From contig JAANXA010000031.1 in assembly GCA_018263505.1 (NCBI GenBank), forward strand, positions 1-46,845: a stretch of DNA of 46,845 bases. The letters run 5' to 3'. Of this stretch, positions 9,534 through 19,047 are shown in pieces. The first letter of the stretch is position 1; each line of letters starts with the position of its first letter. The notes beneath the pieces were generated by a model. It saw nothing but the letters and a program-made list of their open reading frames with translations. It did no database searches and was not told the origin of the DNA. This DNA is from Candidatus Nitrosopumilus sp. (GTDB taxonomy: Archaea > Thermoproteota > Nitrososphaeria > Nitrososphaerales > Nitrosopumilaceae). A program made the translations under genes and the position numbers.

Positions 9534-10284
9534 CTTTTCTGTAACCGTGACTAAATTTTTTATCATATAATTTTGAAAATTCATATGATTCAGGATCAAT
9601 TACATCGCTAATTATTACAATTGCAGTTCGTGTGATTTTTTCTTCTTTAATTTTTTTTGCAATATTTTCAAGAGTACCTTTAATAATTTTTTGATCTTTC
9701 CAACTTGCTCTATAAACAATACCTACAGGGGTTGATTTTTTGTATCCACCTGCAATTGCTTCTTTTACTAAATCAGAGATTAGATGTACACTAAGATAAA
9801 AGATCAGTGTTGCTTTATGTTTCGCAAGTTCAGAAATTTTTTCACGTTTTGGAACTTTAGTTCTTGATTCAGCTCTTGTTACAATTATTGTTTGGGTCAC
9901 ACCAGGTAGTGTTAATTGTGTGCCTAATGCAGCAGCTGAAGCTAAAAATGCAGTGATTCCAGGCACTACAATAGAATTAATGTCTTTTTTTGTTAAATTA
10001 TCAATTTGTTCTTTAATTGCACCATAAATTGAGGGATCACCATCATGTAATCTCACAACAAGTTTGTCTTTTTTTGCATTTTTATACAACACATTAAAAA
10101 TTTCTTCTCTAACCATTCCTGCAGCATCATACAATTTACCTTTTTTACATAATTTCAAAATAGGTTCTGGAATTAAAGAACCTGAATAAACTACAACATC
10201 AGCTTTTTGAATTAATTTTTTTGCTTTAATTGTAATTAATTCAGGATCACCAGGTCCACACCCTACAAAAAATACGTCAGACAC
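9514..10284 (-). CDS. cbiF: Precorrin-4/cobalt-precorrin-4 C11-methyltransferase
   Basis: 256 aa; VFFVGCGPGDPELITIKAKKLIQKADVVVYSGSLIPEPIL, VRLHDGDPSIYGAIKEQ, VPGITAFLASAAALGTQLTLPGVTQTIIVTRAE. Confidence 0.92.
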   Translation of the reverse strand: MSDVFFVGCGPGDPELITIKAKKLIQKADVVVYSGSLIPEPILKLCKKGKLYDAAGMVREEIFNVLYKNAKKDKLVVRLHDGDPSIYGAIKEQIDNLTKKDINSIVVPGITAFLASAAALGTQLTLPGVTQTIIVTRAESRTKVPKREKISELAKHKATLIFYLSVHLISDLVKEAIAGGYKKSTPVGIVYRASWKDQKIIKGTLENIAKKIKEEKITRTAIVIISDVIDPESYEFSKLYDKKFSHGYRKAKKLKN

Positions 10285-10999
10285 GTTTTACCACCAATAT
10301 TGAAAAATATTTTGTTGTTAATGTATCATCGTTAACTTCACCCAAAGTCATTTTTCTAATTATTTCATGTTCTGTTCCTAGATCTTGTCCAATTGCAAAA
10401 ATTGAGTTGTCAGGAAAACCAGATTCCTTTAAAACATCAATTACTTGATCAAAATACCTTCCATCTTTAAGAAAAATCATTGATTCAGAATTTTTTGCAA
10501 TTTCTTTAACGCTACTAAGATCATAACAAGATGGAATTATTGCAACTTTCTCTGCACCTTCTGCAATACTAACACCTACTTTTGATGCAAATGTGAACAT
10601 AGAAACGATTCCAGGAATTACACTTATTTTCATTTCTGGATAGTTTTCTGTGAGATCTTTATGCATGTATATCCAAGTACTATACAAAAACGGATCACCT
10701 ACTGTAAGATAAACAACATTTTTGTTTGACAAAACAGTTTGGGCCATAATATTTGCATTTTTTTTCCAGGTAGATTCTAAAACATCTTTATCTTTAGTCA
10801 TTGGAAAGATAAGCTTCATAATCTCTTGATTTTTTGATTTATCAATTATGGAATTTACTACAGATAATGCAATACTTGGTCTACTCTCTTTTGATGCAGG
10901 GCACATAATAATATCAGCATTTTGAATTGCTTTTACAGCCTTGACCGTTAATAATTCAGGATCACCTGGACCCACTCCAATTCCGATTAATCCAGGCAT
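10277..10999 (-). CDS. cbiL: Precorrin-2/cobalt-factor II C20-methyltransferase
   Basis: 240 aa; GLIGIGVGPGDPELLTVKAVKAIQNADIIMCPAS, VYLTVGDPFLYSTWIYM, VIPGIVSMFTFASKVGVSIAEGAEKVAIIP; overlaps cbiF by 8 bp. Confidence 0.9.
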   Translation of the reverse strand: MPGLIGIGVGPGDPELLTVKAVKAIQNADIIMCPASKESRPSIALSVVNSIIDKSKNQEIMKLIFPMTKDKDVLESTWKKNANIMAQTVLSNKNVVYLTVGDPFLYSTWIYMHKDLTENYPEMKISVIPGIVSMFTFASKVGVSIAEGAEKVAIIPSCYDLSSVKEIAKNSESMIFLKDGRYFDQVIDVLKESGFPDNSIFAIGQDLGTEHEIIRKMTLGEVNDDTLTTKYFSILVVKRV

Positions 11000-11034
11000 G
11001 AAAACACTAATTGTTCTCCCAATTAAAATCTAAT

Positions 11035-11625
11035 TTAGGCTTTAGACGCAGAGATGATAGTAATAGGATTTCTAGCAAGCATCATTGTTCCAGTACTAGT
11101 TTTTCTGCTCTTTGAAATGGTTACTTGAGTTAAATCAACTGCTTCAAAATTTAATTTGTTTAAAATCTGTAACACAGAATAAAGCGTTTCAATTAAGATG
11201 ATTCCAATAACAATTCTACCACCAGATTTAAGCTTTTTTTGAGAAAGTTCGACTATTTCTTTGGTATCACCTCCAGTACCACCAATAAATATTACATCAG
11301 CATCTTCAAGCTCAGAAATTTTTTCTTTGGCATTTCCAAAAATGACAGAAACATTTGTTAGATTAAATTTTTCAATATTTTTTTTAGTTAAATCAATTGC
11401 ATTTTTATTATAATCAATTGCTAAAACTTTTCCAGAAGAACCTATTTGTAATGAGGACTCGATTGAAATTGAACCACTACCACAACCAATATCATATACA
11501 GTTTGACCTGCCTTTAATCTTGCTTTACAAATTTGAATAGTTCTCACTTCTTCTTTTGTAATTGGAACATTTTCTCTTCGTTCAAATTTTTCATCGGGTA
11601 TTCCAGGAGTATTATAATTCCACAT
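11035..11625 (-). CDS. cbiT: Cobalt-precorrin-6B/7 C15-methyltransferase (decarboxylating), CbiT
   Basis: 196 aa; GIPDEKFERRENVPITKEEVRTIQICKARLKAGQTVYDIGCGSGSISIESSL..ADVIFIGGTGGDTKEIVE. Confidence 0.88.
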   Translation of the reverse strand: MWNYNTPGIPDEKFERRENVPITKEEVRTIQICKARLKAGQTVYDIGCGSGSISIESSLQIGSSGKVLAIDYNKNAIDLTKKNIEKFNLTNVSVIFGNAKEKISELEDADVIFIGGTGGDTKEIVELSQKKLKSGGRIVIGIILIETLYSVLQILNKLNFEAVDLTQVTISKSRKTSTGTMMLARNPITIISASKA

Positions 11626-11653
11626 TATCTATCAATGATTTATTTGATAATGT

Positions 11654-12130
11654 TTAAAGATTAATTCCACTAGAAGTACTTCCCACATGAACTAATGTAT
11701 GAGTTACGATCCAAGAAAACAAATACAAAAATACATAGCTCCCAATTGCCTGTGTTACGATTTTTTTTCTATCAGAAGAAGGTAATTGCATTTTCATTCC
11801 TTTTGCAATAATTATTGTTGCAAAAAATATTACTATCATAAATCCAATAGATGCCCATCTTCTTTCTTCACCTTCAATACCTTCAAAGATGAAAGTAGCT
11901 GAAATTCCAGCAATTATTGCTAAAGCAACACGCATCCAAAACAAATTACTTAATTTTTTATCTTTTTCACTTTTTTCAGTTTCATTTTCTATCGGAATTT
12001 TTGGAGGTTCAGGTGTGGGTGCTGATTTTTCTGTTTCAGGAATTTCAGGTGTATTATCCTTTATAGACTCCGTTTTTGAGTCACCAGATTCAGGTGTGGG
12101 TGCTGATTTTTTCTTTTTGAATTTAGCCAA
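11654..12130 (-). CDS. Uncharacterised membrane protein with Pro/Glu-rich N-terminal linker and about 3 TM segments
   Basis: 158 aa; two KSAPTPE repeats followed by hydrophobic helices (FWMRVALAIIAGISATFIFEGI, WASIGFMIVIFFATIIIAKG, SYVFLYLFSWIVTHTLV). Confidence 0.7.
   Translation of the reverse strand: MAKFKKKKSAPTPESGDSKTESIKDNTPEIPETEKSAPTPEPPKIPIENETEKSEKDKKLSNLFWMRVALAIIAGISATFIFEGIEGEERRWASIGFMIVIFFATIIIAKGMKMQLPSSDRKKIVTQAIGSYVFLYLFSWIVTHTLVHVGSTSSGINL
12008..12111. repeat. 23-bp exact direct repeat (TTCAGGTGTGGGTGCTGATTTTT) at 12008..12030 and 12089..12111, in frame within the membrane protein gene
   Basis: Two identical copies offset by 81 bp (27 codons), encoding the KSAPTPE repeats. 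Confidence 0.9.
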
Positions 12131-12239
12131 AGTAAATTTCTAGCGTGACTCAAGCAAACCATGTTTAATATCTTTGGTAAAAATCTAAGTAATACTGCCT
12201 ATAGTAAGGGTATAATTTTAGACAAAAAATGGGATTATT

Positions 12240-14186
12240 ATGGGATTGGCAGGTATCGAATTACGGTATTTGGTAGATACAATTTCTGAACAAGTTCAAG
12301 GGTATTACATCAGTAATATTTATGGTATAACTAAAGACAGCATTCTCTTCAAACTTCATCACACAGAAAAAAGTGATTTATTCATGATGGTGTCAACCTC
12401 AGGTGTTTGGTTAACTAAAGTAAAAATTGACCAGATAGAACCAAATAGATTACTCAAAAGATTACGCAATGATTTACTTAGATTAAAATTAAAAAAAATT
12501 GAACAAATTGGTGCAGAGAGAATTGCATATTTTATTTTTGAAGGATTTGGAAAAGAGTTTGTTCTAGTTGGAGAATTTTTCGGAGATGGGAATATTTTGT
12601 TATGTAATAAAGAGATGAAAATTTTGGCATTACAACATTCAATTGAAGTTAGACATAGAAAATTAAGTGTAGGTTTAGAATATGCAGTTCCACCAAACAA
12701 AGGATTAGACATTTTTAATTTAGACCAAACAGATTTTGACGAATTAAAAACAACTGATTTAGTTTCTGCAAAATGGTTTGGGAGAACTTTAGGATTGCCA
12801 AAAAAATATGTTGAAGGAATTTTTGAAATTGCAAAAATAGATCCCAAAAAAATTGGAAATATATTAACTGATGAAGAAATAAGAGAGATTTTTGAAACTA
12901 CAAAAAAAATTGTTTCAGATGTGGTATCAGGAAATCATGAAGCAATTATAATAAAAAATGAAAAATCAGAAGTTATTCCAGTAAAATTAAAAAAAATAGA
13001 AAATAATGTTATTTCTGCTGAAAGTTTTATTGATGGATTAGATATAGTATTTACAGACAATATTGTAAGAAAAGGAAAATCAATTCAGTCAAGTGGATCG
13101 GATAAAAAAATCAAAGAACTGCAAACCCAAATTTTTGAACAGGAAAAAGCCATTCAAACAGTGAAAGAAAGATCAAAAAACGTAACAAATGTTGCAAACT
13201 CTCTTTATCAAATGATTTCATGTGGAATTTTTTCAATTGAAGATTCATCTGCAGAAGAAATTTTAGCAAACAATAATGCAAAATTAACTAATGAAAAAGG
13301 AATTTCATTGATAATTGTTCAAGATGAAAAAATAAAAATTAATACAAAATCTTCATTACAGTCTATTGCATCAGTGTTATTTAATGAAGCAAAAAAACAA
13401 TCTGGTGCAATAAAATCAATTGAAGAAATCAAATCAAAAACTGAAAAGAAACTAGAAAAACTGCAAAACAAAACAGAATCTGAACAAGAAATTATGATAG
13501 TTACCGAAATTAGGAAAAAAAATTGGTATGAGAGATATAGATGGTTTAATACTTCTGATGATTTTTTAGTTGTAGGTGGAAGAGATGCTGCATCAAACTC
13601 TGCAGTTGTTAGAAAACATTTAGTAAAAAATGATAAGGTATTCCATGCAGATATTTTTGGTTCACCTTTTTTCATTATTAAAAATGCAGAAAATGCATCA
13701 GATACCAGTATGAATGAAGTTGCACATGCTACAGTTTGTTTTAGTAGAGCATGGAGAGAAGGATTGTATGGTGTAAAGGCATATTGGGTATATCCTGAAC
13801 AAGTAAAAAAATCAGCACCAAGTGGAGAATTTCTTCCAAAGGGATCATTTACAATTGAAGGACAACGAAATTTTATCAATCCAGGAAATCTTAGATTAGC
13901 AGTTGGGATAATTCCACAAGAAGATGGATTTGCGTTAACATGTGGGCCGCCTGAAACAATTAAAAAAAATTCTATTTGTTATGCGATTATTGAGCCTCAT
14001 GGATTAGAAATGGTAGATGCAGCTAAAAAAATCAAAATTGAATTTTCAAAAATTCATGAGGAAATTACAAAAAAAATCAGTATCGACGATTTTGTGCGTA
14101 TTATGCCTGCAGGAAAGAGTCAAATCAAAGAGATTGAAGTAGGTGATGCTGAAAAACAAAATTTTACTGATGATGAATTGGATTAG
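12240..14186 (+). CDS. rqcH: RqcH/NEMF (Tae2/FbpA-like) ribosome-associated quality control protein
   Basis: 648 aa; N-terminal GIELRYLVDTISEQVQGYYISNIYGI, LLKRLRNDLLRLKL, coiled-coil middle, C-terminal NEMF/DUF814-like WYERYRWFNTSDDFLVVGGRDAASNSAVVRKHL..DIFGSPFFIIKN. Confidence 0.92.
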   Translation: MGLAGIELRYLVDTISEQVQGYYISNIYGITKDSILFKLHHTEKSDLFMMVSTSGVWLTKVKIDQIEPNRLLKRLRNDLLRLKLKKIEQIGAERIAYFIFEGFGKEFVLVGEFFGDGNILLCNKEMKILALQHSIEVRHRKLSVGLEYAVPPNKGLDIFNLDQTDFDELKTTDLVSAKWFGRTLGLPKKYVEGIFEIAKIDPKKIGNILTDEEIREIFETTKKIVSDVVSGNHEAIIIKNEKSEVIPVKLKKIENNVISAESFIDGLDIVFTDNIVRKGKSIQSSGSDKKIKELQTQIFEQEKAIQTVKERSKNVTNVANSLYQMISCGIFSIEDSSAEEILANNNAKLTNEKGISLIIVQDEKIKINTKSSLQSIASVLFNEAKKQSGAIKSIEEIKSKTEKKLEKLQNKTESEQEIMIVTEIRKKNWYERYRWFNTSDDFLVVGGRDAASNSAVVRKHLVKNDKVFHADIFGSPFFIIKNAENASDTSMNEVAHATVCFSRAWREGLYGVKAYWVYPEQVKKSAPSGEFLPKGSFTIEGQRNFINPGNLRLAVGIIPQEDGFALTCGPPETIKKNSICYAIIEPHGLEMVDAAKKIKIEFSKIHEEITKKISIDDFVRIMPAGKSQIKEIEVGDAEKQNFTDDELD

Positions 14187-14553
14187 AATTTTCAGTATCA
14201 AGTGAAATTTTCATTCCATCTTCAAGTGAAAAAAATTCTTCATTTGAAATTGTGATTAATGGGATATTTGCTAATGCACATCCAGTAGCTACAGTAAGAT
14301 CTGCTTTTTGACAAATCATTGCTATAGGTGCCACATTATTTGATTTGATTGAATAAATTGTATATGCACCAACACTACTTCCAACTCCTGAAGGAAATAC
14401 TAAAATGAAATTCTTAAGTGATTTGTCATAAAGATCATGATTCTTATCACTAATTACTCCAGTTTTTTTATCAACAGTTCCTAAAAAATTAATAGAATCT
14501 TTTGATTTTAAAATGGTTCCACTAACTTTACCTGCAACTAGAACTTTATTCAT
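14164..14553 (-). CDS. Aconitase X small (swivel) subunit, DUF126; phosphomevalonate dehydratase small subunit
   Basis: 129 aa; LVAGKVSGTILKSKDSINFLGTVDKKTGVI..LVFPSGVGSSVGAYTIYSIKSNNVAPIAMICQKADLTVATGCALANIPLI. Confidence 0.9.
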   Translation of the reverse strand: MNKVLVAGKVSGTILKSKDSINFLGTVDKKTGVISDKNHDLYDKSLKNFILVFPSGVGSSVGAYTIYSIKSNNVAPIAMICQKADLTVATGCALANIPLITISNEEFFSLEDGMKISLDTENSNPIHHQ

Positions 14554-15704
14554 TTTGTTTCATCTTCAATTATTTGTGATAATGATTTAAGATTTACACC
14601 AACGCCATTAGAGTTTTTTAGATAAAATGCACCTTTGATGCTATTTGTTGTAACTACATCTACATCATCTTTGTTAATTAGTGGTGTAAGACATGTACAA
14701 CAATCAGAAAGAATTTCACATCCAGCTCTTTCTAATTCATTTGTATATCCTAATTTTTGCATTTGTGTTTTTACAGTTCTTGGAGTAAACACCATACATT
14801 TTTTTTTAAATGAACGACCCTTTAATTTTTCAGTAAGTTCAGTGATTTCCTCTAATCCTAATTGTGGACTACCAAGTGTAATTATATCGCCATTTTCTGC
14901 AGTGTTTAATTCATCATGAACGTTTTGAAGTGCTTTTTCGTCAAAATCTATTTTTTCATTATTAGAATCACCATCTCCAAAAATAAATTTGGCACAAGTA
15001 CCTGATGTTCCCATACCTCCACACATGGCTTTACATTGACGATTATCCATGTCAGATAATCCTGAAATATTTACAGATGAATCTCCAACTTTACCTGCAA
15101 AAAATCCTAACATTCCATATGATAATTCATCTGGATTTTTGATTTTCATATTAATTGTAATATTTGGTGTGTCTTCTTTTCGTAATGAAGAATATGGACT
15201 CTTTCCTGTAAGTGCACTAGCCAATGCGCTAAATGCACTTTCCTTGTTTGTTTTTAGACCATCATAAGAATTTGCATGTATTGCAGCATTACTTTCAGCA
15301 AAGGCAACTTGAGTGCCTTCTTTTGGAATTTCATAGATTTCATATGGAATACATGAAAAAGAGGGAATAACTCCCATTGTTTCATATGAATTTTTTATTG
15401 ATAGTTGTTTTGAAATGAAATTTTCATCTAACCCATAATTTGATACATTATCAATATCAAATCCCATTGGATTAAGAGTAGTTTTTACTTTAACTCGTGC
15501 ATCTTTACTAATACTAGAAAGAAATTCTTCACCTGCATCACCAATTGTATTATAATTTACACCTGAAAGATGAGTCCATTTAATTGGAATTAGTTTGTCA
15601 GCATCAGTAGCTTCACCTGTTGCAACTAAAATACGATATGCCATCTGCATTGTTTCTCCCTGTTCTCCTTTTAGTGCAGATTCTTCCTGTTTTGTTAATT
15701 CCAA
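14550..15704 (-). CDS. Aconitase X catalytic subunit, DUF521; phosphomevalonate dehydratase large subunit
   Basis: 384 aa; LTKQEESALKGEQGETMQMAYRILVATGEATDADKLIPIKWTHLSGVNYNTIGDAG..TLNPMGFD..CKAMCGGMGTSGTCAKF; 4-bp overlap with the small subunit. Confidence 0.9.
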   Translation of the reverse strand: MELTKQEESALKGEQGETMQMAYRILVATGEATDADKLIPIKWTHLSGVNYNTIGDAGEEFLSSISKDARVKVKTTLNPMGFDIDNVSNYGLDENFISKQLSIKNSYETMGVIPSFSCIPYEIYEIPKEGTQVAFAESNAAIHANSYDGLKTNKESAFSALASALTGKSPYSSLRKEDTPNITINMKIKNPDELSYGMLGFFAGKVGDSSVNISGLSDMDNRQCKAMCGGMGTSGTCAKFIFGDGDSNNEKIDFDEKALQNVHDELNTAENGDIITLGSPQLGLEEITELTEKLKGRSFKKKCMVFTPRTVKTQMQKLGYTNELERAGCEILSDCCTCLTPLINKDDVDVVTTNSIKGAFYLKNSNGVGVNLKSLSQIIEDETK

Positions 15705-15735
15705 TAAAGAATTTTTATTATTACAGTTATAATAC

Positions 15736-16410
15736 TTGTATGTAATTTTTCAGAGTAAAATGGAAAGAATACTTCATGGAATGACAAATACTATGAACGC
15801 TGTAAAACCTCCTAGAATTACAGCATTAAGAGATCTCCATGATGCTCAAACAGGTCCATTTAGTATTTTGATTGGAACAATTCTATCAGCAAGAACTAAA
15901 GATGAAGCTACAACAAAAGCAGTAAAAATATTATTTTCAAAATATAAAAATTCCAAGCAGCTTGCTAATGCTAAAACAAAAGATATAGAAAAAATTATTA
16001 AATCAATTGGGTTTTTTCGTGTAAAGTCAAAAAGAATTATCGAAGTTGCAAAAATTATTACTACTAAGTATAAAGGCAAAGTACCAAATAATTTAGAAGA
16101 ATTAATAAAATTACCAGGAGTGGGAAGAAAAACCGCAAATTGTGTTTTAGTTTATGCATTTGAAAAACCTGCCATTCCAGTTGATATTCATGTTCATAGA
16201 ATTTCAAACAGATTAGGATTAGTAAAAACAAAGAATCCAGAAGAAACTGAACAAGAATTAATGAAAAAAATCAAAAAGAAATATTGGATAGATATTAATG
16301 ATACATTTGTAATGTATGGACAAAATATTTGCAAACCTATTTCTCCAATGTGTAATGTATGTAAAATTAAAAAAAAATGCAAATATTATAATTCTAAGAA
16401 CGTTTCTTAG
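15736..16410 (+). CDS. nth: Endonuclease III (HhH-GPD, Fe-S cluster)
   Basis: 224 aa; LIGTILSARTKDEATTKA, LIKLPGVGRKTANCVLVYAFEKPAIPVDIHVHRISNRLGLV, C-terminal C-X6-C-X2-C-X5-C (CKPISPMCNVCKIKKKC). Confidence 0.95.
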   Translation: MYVIFQSKMERILHGMTNTMNAVKPPRITALRDLHDAQTGPFSILIGTILSARTKDEATTKAVKILFSKYKNSKQLANAKTKDIEKIIKSIGFFRVKSKRIIEVAKIITTKYKGKVPNNLEELIKLPGVGRKTANCVLVYAFEKPAIPVDIHVHRISNRLGLVKTKNPEETEQELMKKIKKKYWIDINDTFVMYGQNICKPISPMCNVCKIKKKCKYYNSKNVS

Positions 16411-17074
16411 TTAGAAATAAAATTGCAACAATTATTCCAATTCCAGCTGCAACATAAAATGGAAAAAATGCATAAATATTTTTTGAAGGATCACCTGAAA
16501 GAAAATCTAAAATCAAACTTCCAGAAGAGATTGCAGGAGGATCAGTTGAGCTTTCCATTCCATAAGTAGAGTAAGAATCAATTGCAAATGTTCCAATATC
16601 TAAATTAGTTACTACAATTCTTGCTCCATTATTTACAGTCAATCCAGCTTTATCAGTATAAGATATGATAGATTTTGTTTCAGGGTACCATCCTCTCTCT
16701 AAATCTTTATGAACAATAACATAACCTTCTTTTTCAGTTGTCACTGCAACCCAAAATTTATTGTCAGGTTTTGGACCCATTCCAATTTCGATAAATCGAT
16801 CATCATATTGTTGATCATAAAATCTTAGAACAGCATTTCCATATGGGTTTCCATAAAGAAGATTGTTATCAATTGTAACTTGCCAACTAACAGAATGACG
16901 ATCATCAAGATTTACAATCTGAGAATCTCGTAAAATCACATTGAATTTTTCAGCAGATATTTCAATTTGATCGACTATTAATGATGGATTTTTAACTTCT
17001 TGTGCAAATGCTGGAGTAAACAAAAATCCTGTAAATAAAATTAAGGTAAATAAATACTTCACAGAATAAAACAT
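16394..17074 (-). CDS. Secreted, C-terminally membrane-anchored protein of unknown function
   Basis: 226 aa; N-terminal signal peptide (FTLILFTGFLFTPAFAQ), C-terminal TM (FFPFYVAAGIGIIVAILFLTKKRS). Confidence 0.7.
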   Translation of the reverse strand: MFYSVKYLFTLILFTGFLFTPAFAQEVKNPSLIVDQIEISAEKFNVILRDSQIVNLDDRHSVSWQVTIDNNLLYGNPYGNAVLRFYDQQYDDRFIEIGMGPKPDNKFWVAVTTEKEGYVIVHKDLERGWYPETKSIISYTDKAGLTVNNGARIVVTNLDIGTFAIDSYSTYGMESSTDPPAISSGSLILDFLSGDPSKNIYAFFPFYVAAGIGIIVAILFLTKKRS

Positions 17075-17093
17075 CTGTCAATTGAATAAATAT

Positions 17094-18236
17094 CTAATCA
17101 ACAAAAGGTTTTGGATGATCTAGAATAACTTGTGCAACCTCTGGTCGTAAAATAAATTCAGAAGGTGCTTGACCATTTTGAATCATCTCTCTAAGTGCAG
17201 TTCCACTGATTTGCTCTTTTACATCATTATCATGAGGACATGCTTTTGGAGTTGTGTACGTTAGACATTTTCTACAATAAAAGAATGGTGGGAAAAATAC
17301 TGGAGAAATATCTAATTCTGGGTAATCATCAAATATTTTTTGTGCTGCCATTGGATCATAGAATTTACCAACACCTGCATGATCACGTCCAATTATGATA
17401 TGTGTGCATCCATAATTTTGTCTCATTATTGCATGATGAATTGCCTCTTTAGGACCTGCATATTTCATTTGTGTATGTAATGTTCCAAGACGACATCTAT
17501 TTTCTGGATAATACAATTTTATCATGGTTTCATAACATTTTACAATCACTTCATCTACAAAATCACCAGACTTTTTCTTACCTATTACAGGATTTACAAA
17601 TACACCATCACGTGTAGTAATTGATGTTTTTTGTAGCATTTCATGTGCTACATGTGGTGGATTTCTAGTTTGAAATGCACAAATTGTTTTCCAACCTGCT
17701 TGAGAAAATGCTTCTCTAGTTTGAATTGGAGTTAGTCTATTTTTTCTAATTTCAGTATTTTCTGGTCTTTGGATAAAATCAATTTTTCCACCAATCAAAT
17801 AATCTTTCATTGACATTGTATATGCAACGCCTGGATGTGATGTATCAGTTGTACCATAAACTCCTTGAGCTGTTTTTATTTTATCAAAAGTAAATATTTC
17901 ATCAACATGTAATATAGCAATTCCAATTCCATTTGGATTCTGTAACAAAACATCTCCTGCTTCTTTCATTTTAAAAGCAGTTTGTTCATCTACATCAAGA
18001 ACTATTGGTATAGTCCAAGCTAAATCATTTACAAGTCTTCCACGAGAAACAACACTTTCAAAGTCTTTCTTTCCCAAAAATCCTTCTAACGGGCTAAAAA
18101 TTCCGTCTGCTATATTTTCAACGTCATTAGCAAGATCTTCACTAATTGTAATTGAAAATAATCCTGTAGGATCAACCTTAGAAATTCTATTAATTAAAAC
18201 TCCACCATGTGCTTTGATTGAGTTATTATCAGACAT
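17094..18236 (-). CDS. sat: Sulfate adenylyltransferase (ATP sulfurylase)
   Basis: 380 aa; [85 protein letters not shown]. Confidence 0.95.
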   Translation of the reverse strand: MSDNNSIKAHGGVLINRISKVDPTGLFSITISEDLANDVENIADGIFSPLEGFLGKKDFESVVSRGRLVNDLAWTIPIVLDVDEQTAFKMKEAGDVLLQNPNGIGIAILHVDEIFTFDKIKTAQGVYGTTDTSHPGVAYTMSMKDYLIGGKIDFIQRPENTEIRKNRLTPIQTREAFSQAGWKTICAFQTRNPPHVAHEMLQKTSITTRDGVFVNPVIGKKKSGDFVDEVIVKCYETMIKLYYPENRCRLGTLHTQMKYAGPKEAIHHAIMRQNYGCTHIIIGRDHAGVGKFYDPMAAQKIFDDYPELDISPVFFPPFFYCRKCLTYTTPKACPHDNDVKEQISGTALREMIQNGQAPSEFILRPEVAQVILDHPKPFVD

Positions 18237-18237
18237 A

Positions 18238-18963
18238 CTAATCCGTATTTTTACGCTCTATATGAAGGCCACACTCTTTATGTTCACCTTGTTCCCACCA
18301 CCATCTACCTGCTCGAAGATCTTCACTAGGTTTTATTGCTCTAGTACAAGGTTCACAGCCAATACTTGGATATCCTTTGTCAAGAAGACTGTTGTATGGA
18401 AGATTGTTTTTTTTAATGTATTCTTGAATCTGATCCCATGTCCAGTCAATGATCGGGTTAATTTTTAAAATTCCACCATGTCCATGATCAATTTGAAACA
18501 TTGCTACTTCTTCTCTAACTTTTGTCTGATCGCGTCTTAATCCAGTTATCCATCCATCCAAAGTATTTAACATCCTATTCATTGGGTTAACTTTACGAAT
18601 TTCACAACATAATTTTCTGTTTTCAACACTATCATAGAAAAGATTCATGCCTTTTTCTAAAACCATTTTTTCTACTTCATTTGTATCAGGGAATAATACT
18701 TCAATTGAAATATTGTATTTTTTTCTTAAAATATCCATAATATCATAAGTTTCTTGAGGCAATCTTCCAGTATCTAATGTGAAAAATCGAAATTTTGGAT
18801 TTATCTTTAACATTATATCTATTACAACTGCATCTTCTGCACCAAAACTTGATGCTTTAGCTACCTTAGGATGTAAATTGTCAGATACCCATCGAAGTGC
18901 TTCATCAGTTGTTTTAATTTTTAAATTAAGTTCATCTACTTGATCTTGTGTGAATTTAACCAC
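18238..18963 (-). CDS. cysH: Assimilatory APS/PAPS reductase CysH (Fe-S, APS-type cysteine pattern)
   Basis: 241 aa; [76 protein letters not shown]; adjacent to sat. Confidence 0.92.
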   Translation of the reverse strand: MVKFTQDQVDELNLKIKTTDEALRWVSDNLHPKVAKASSFGAEDAVVIDIMLKINPKFRFFTLDTGRLPQETYDIMDILRKKYNISIEVLFPDTNEVEKMVLEKGMNLFYDSVENRKLCCEIRKVNPMNRMLNTLDGWITGLRRDQTKVREEVAMFQIDHGHGGILKINPIIDWTWDQIQEYIKKNNLPYNSLLDKGYPSIGCEPCTRAIKPSEDLRAGRWWWEQGEHKECGLHIERKNTD

Positions 18964-19047
18964 AATGTGTTTTGAAGTATTTGTTTTATATTGATTGCCC
19001 GAACTTTTATCCTAAATTATAAACAAGTATATTACAAAATAGAGAAT

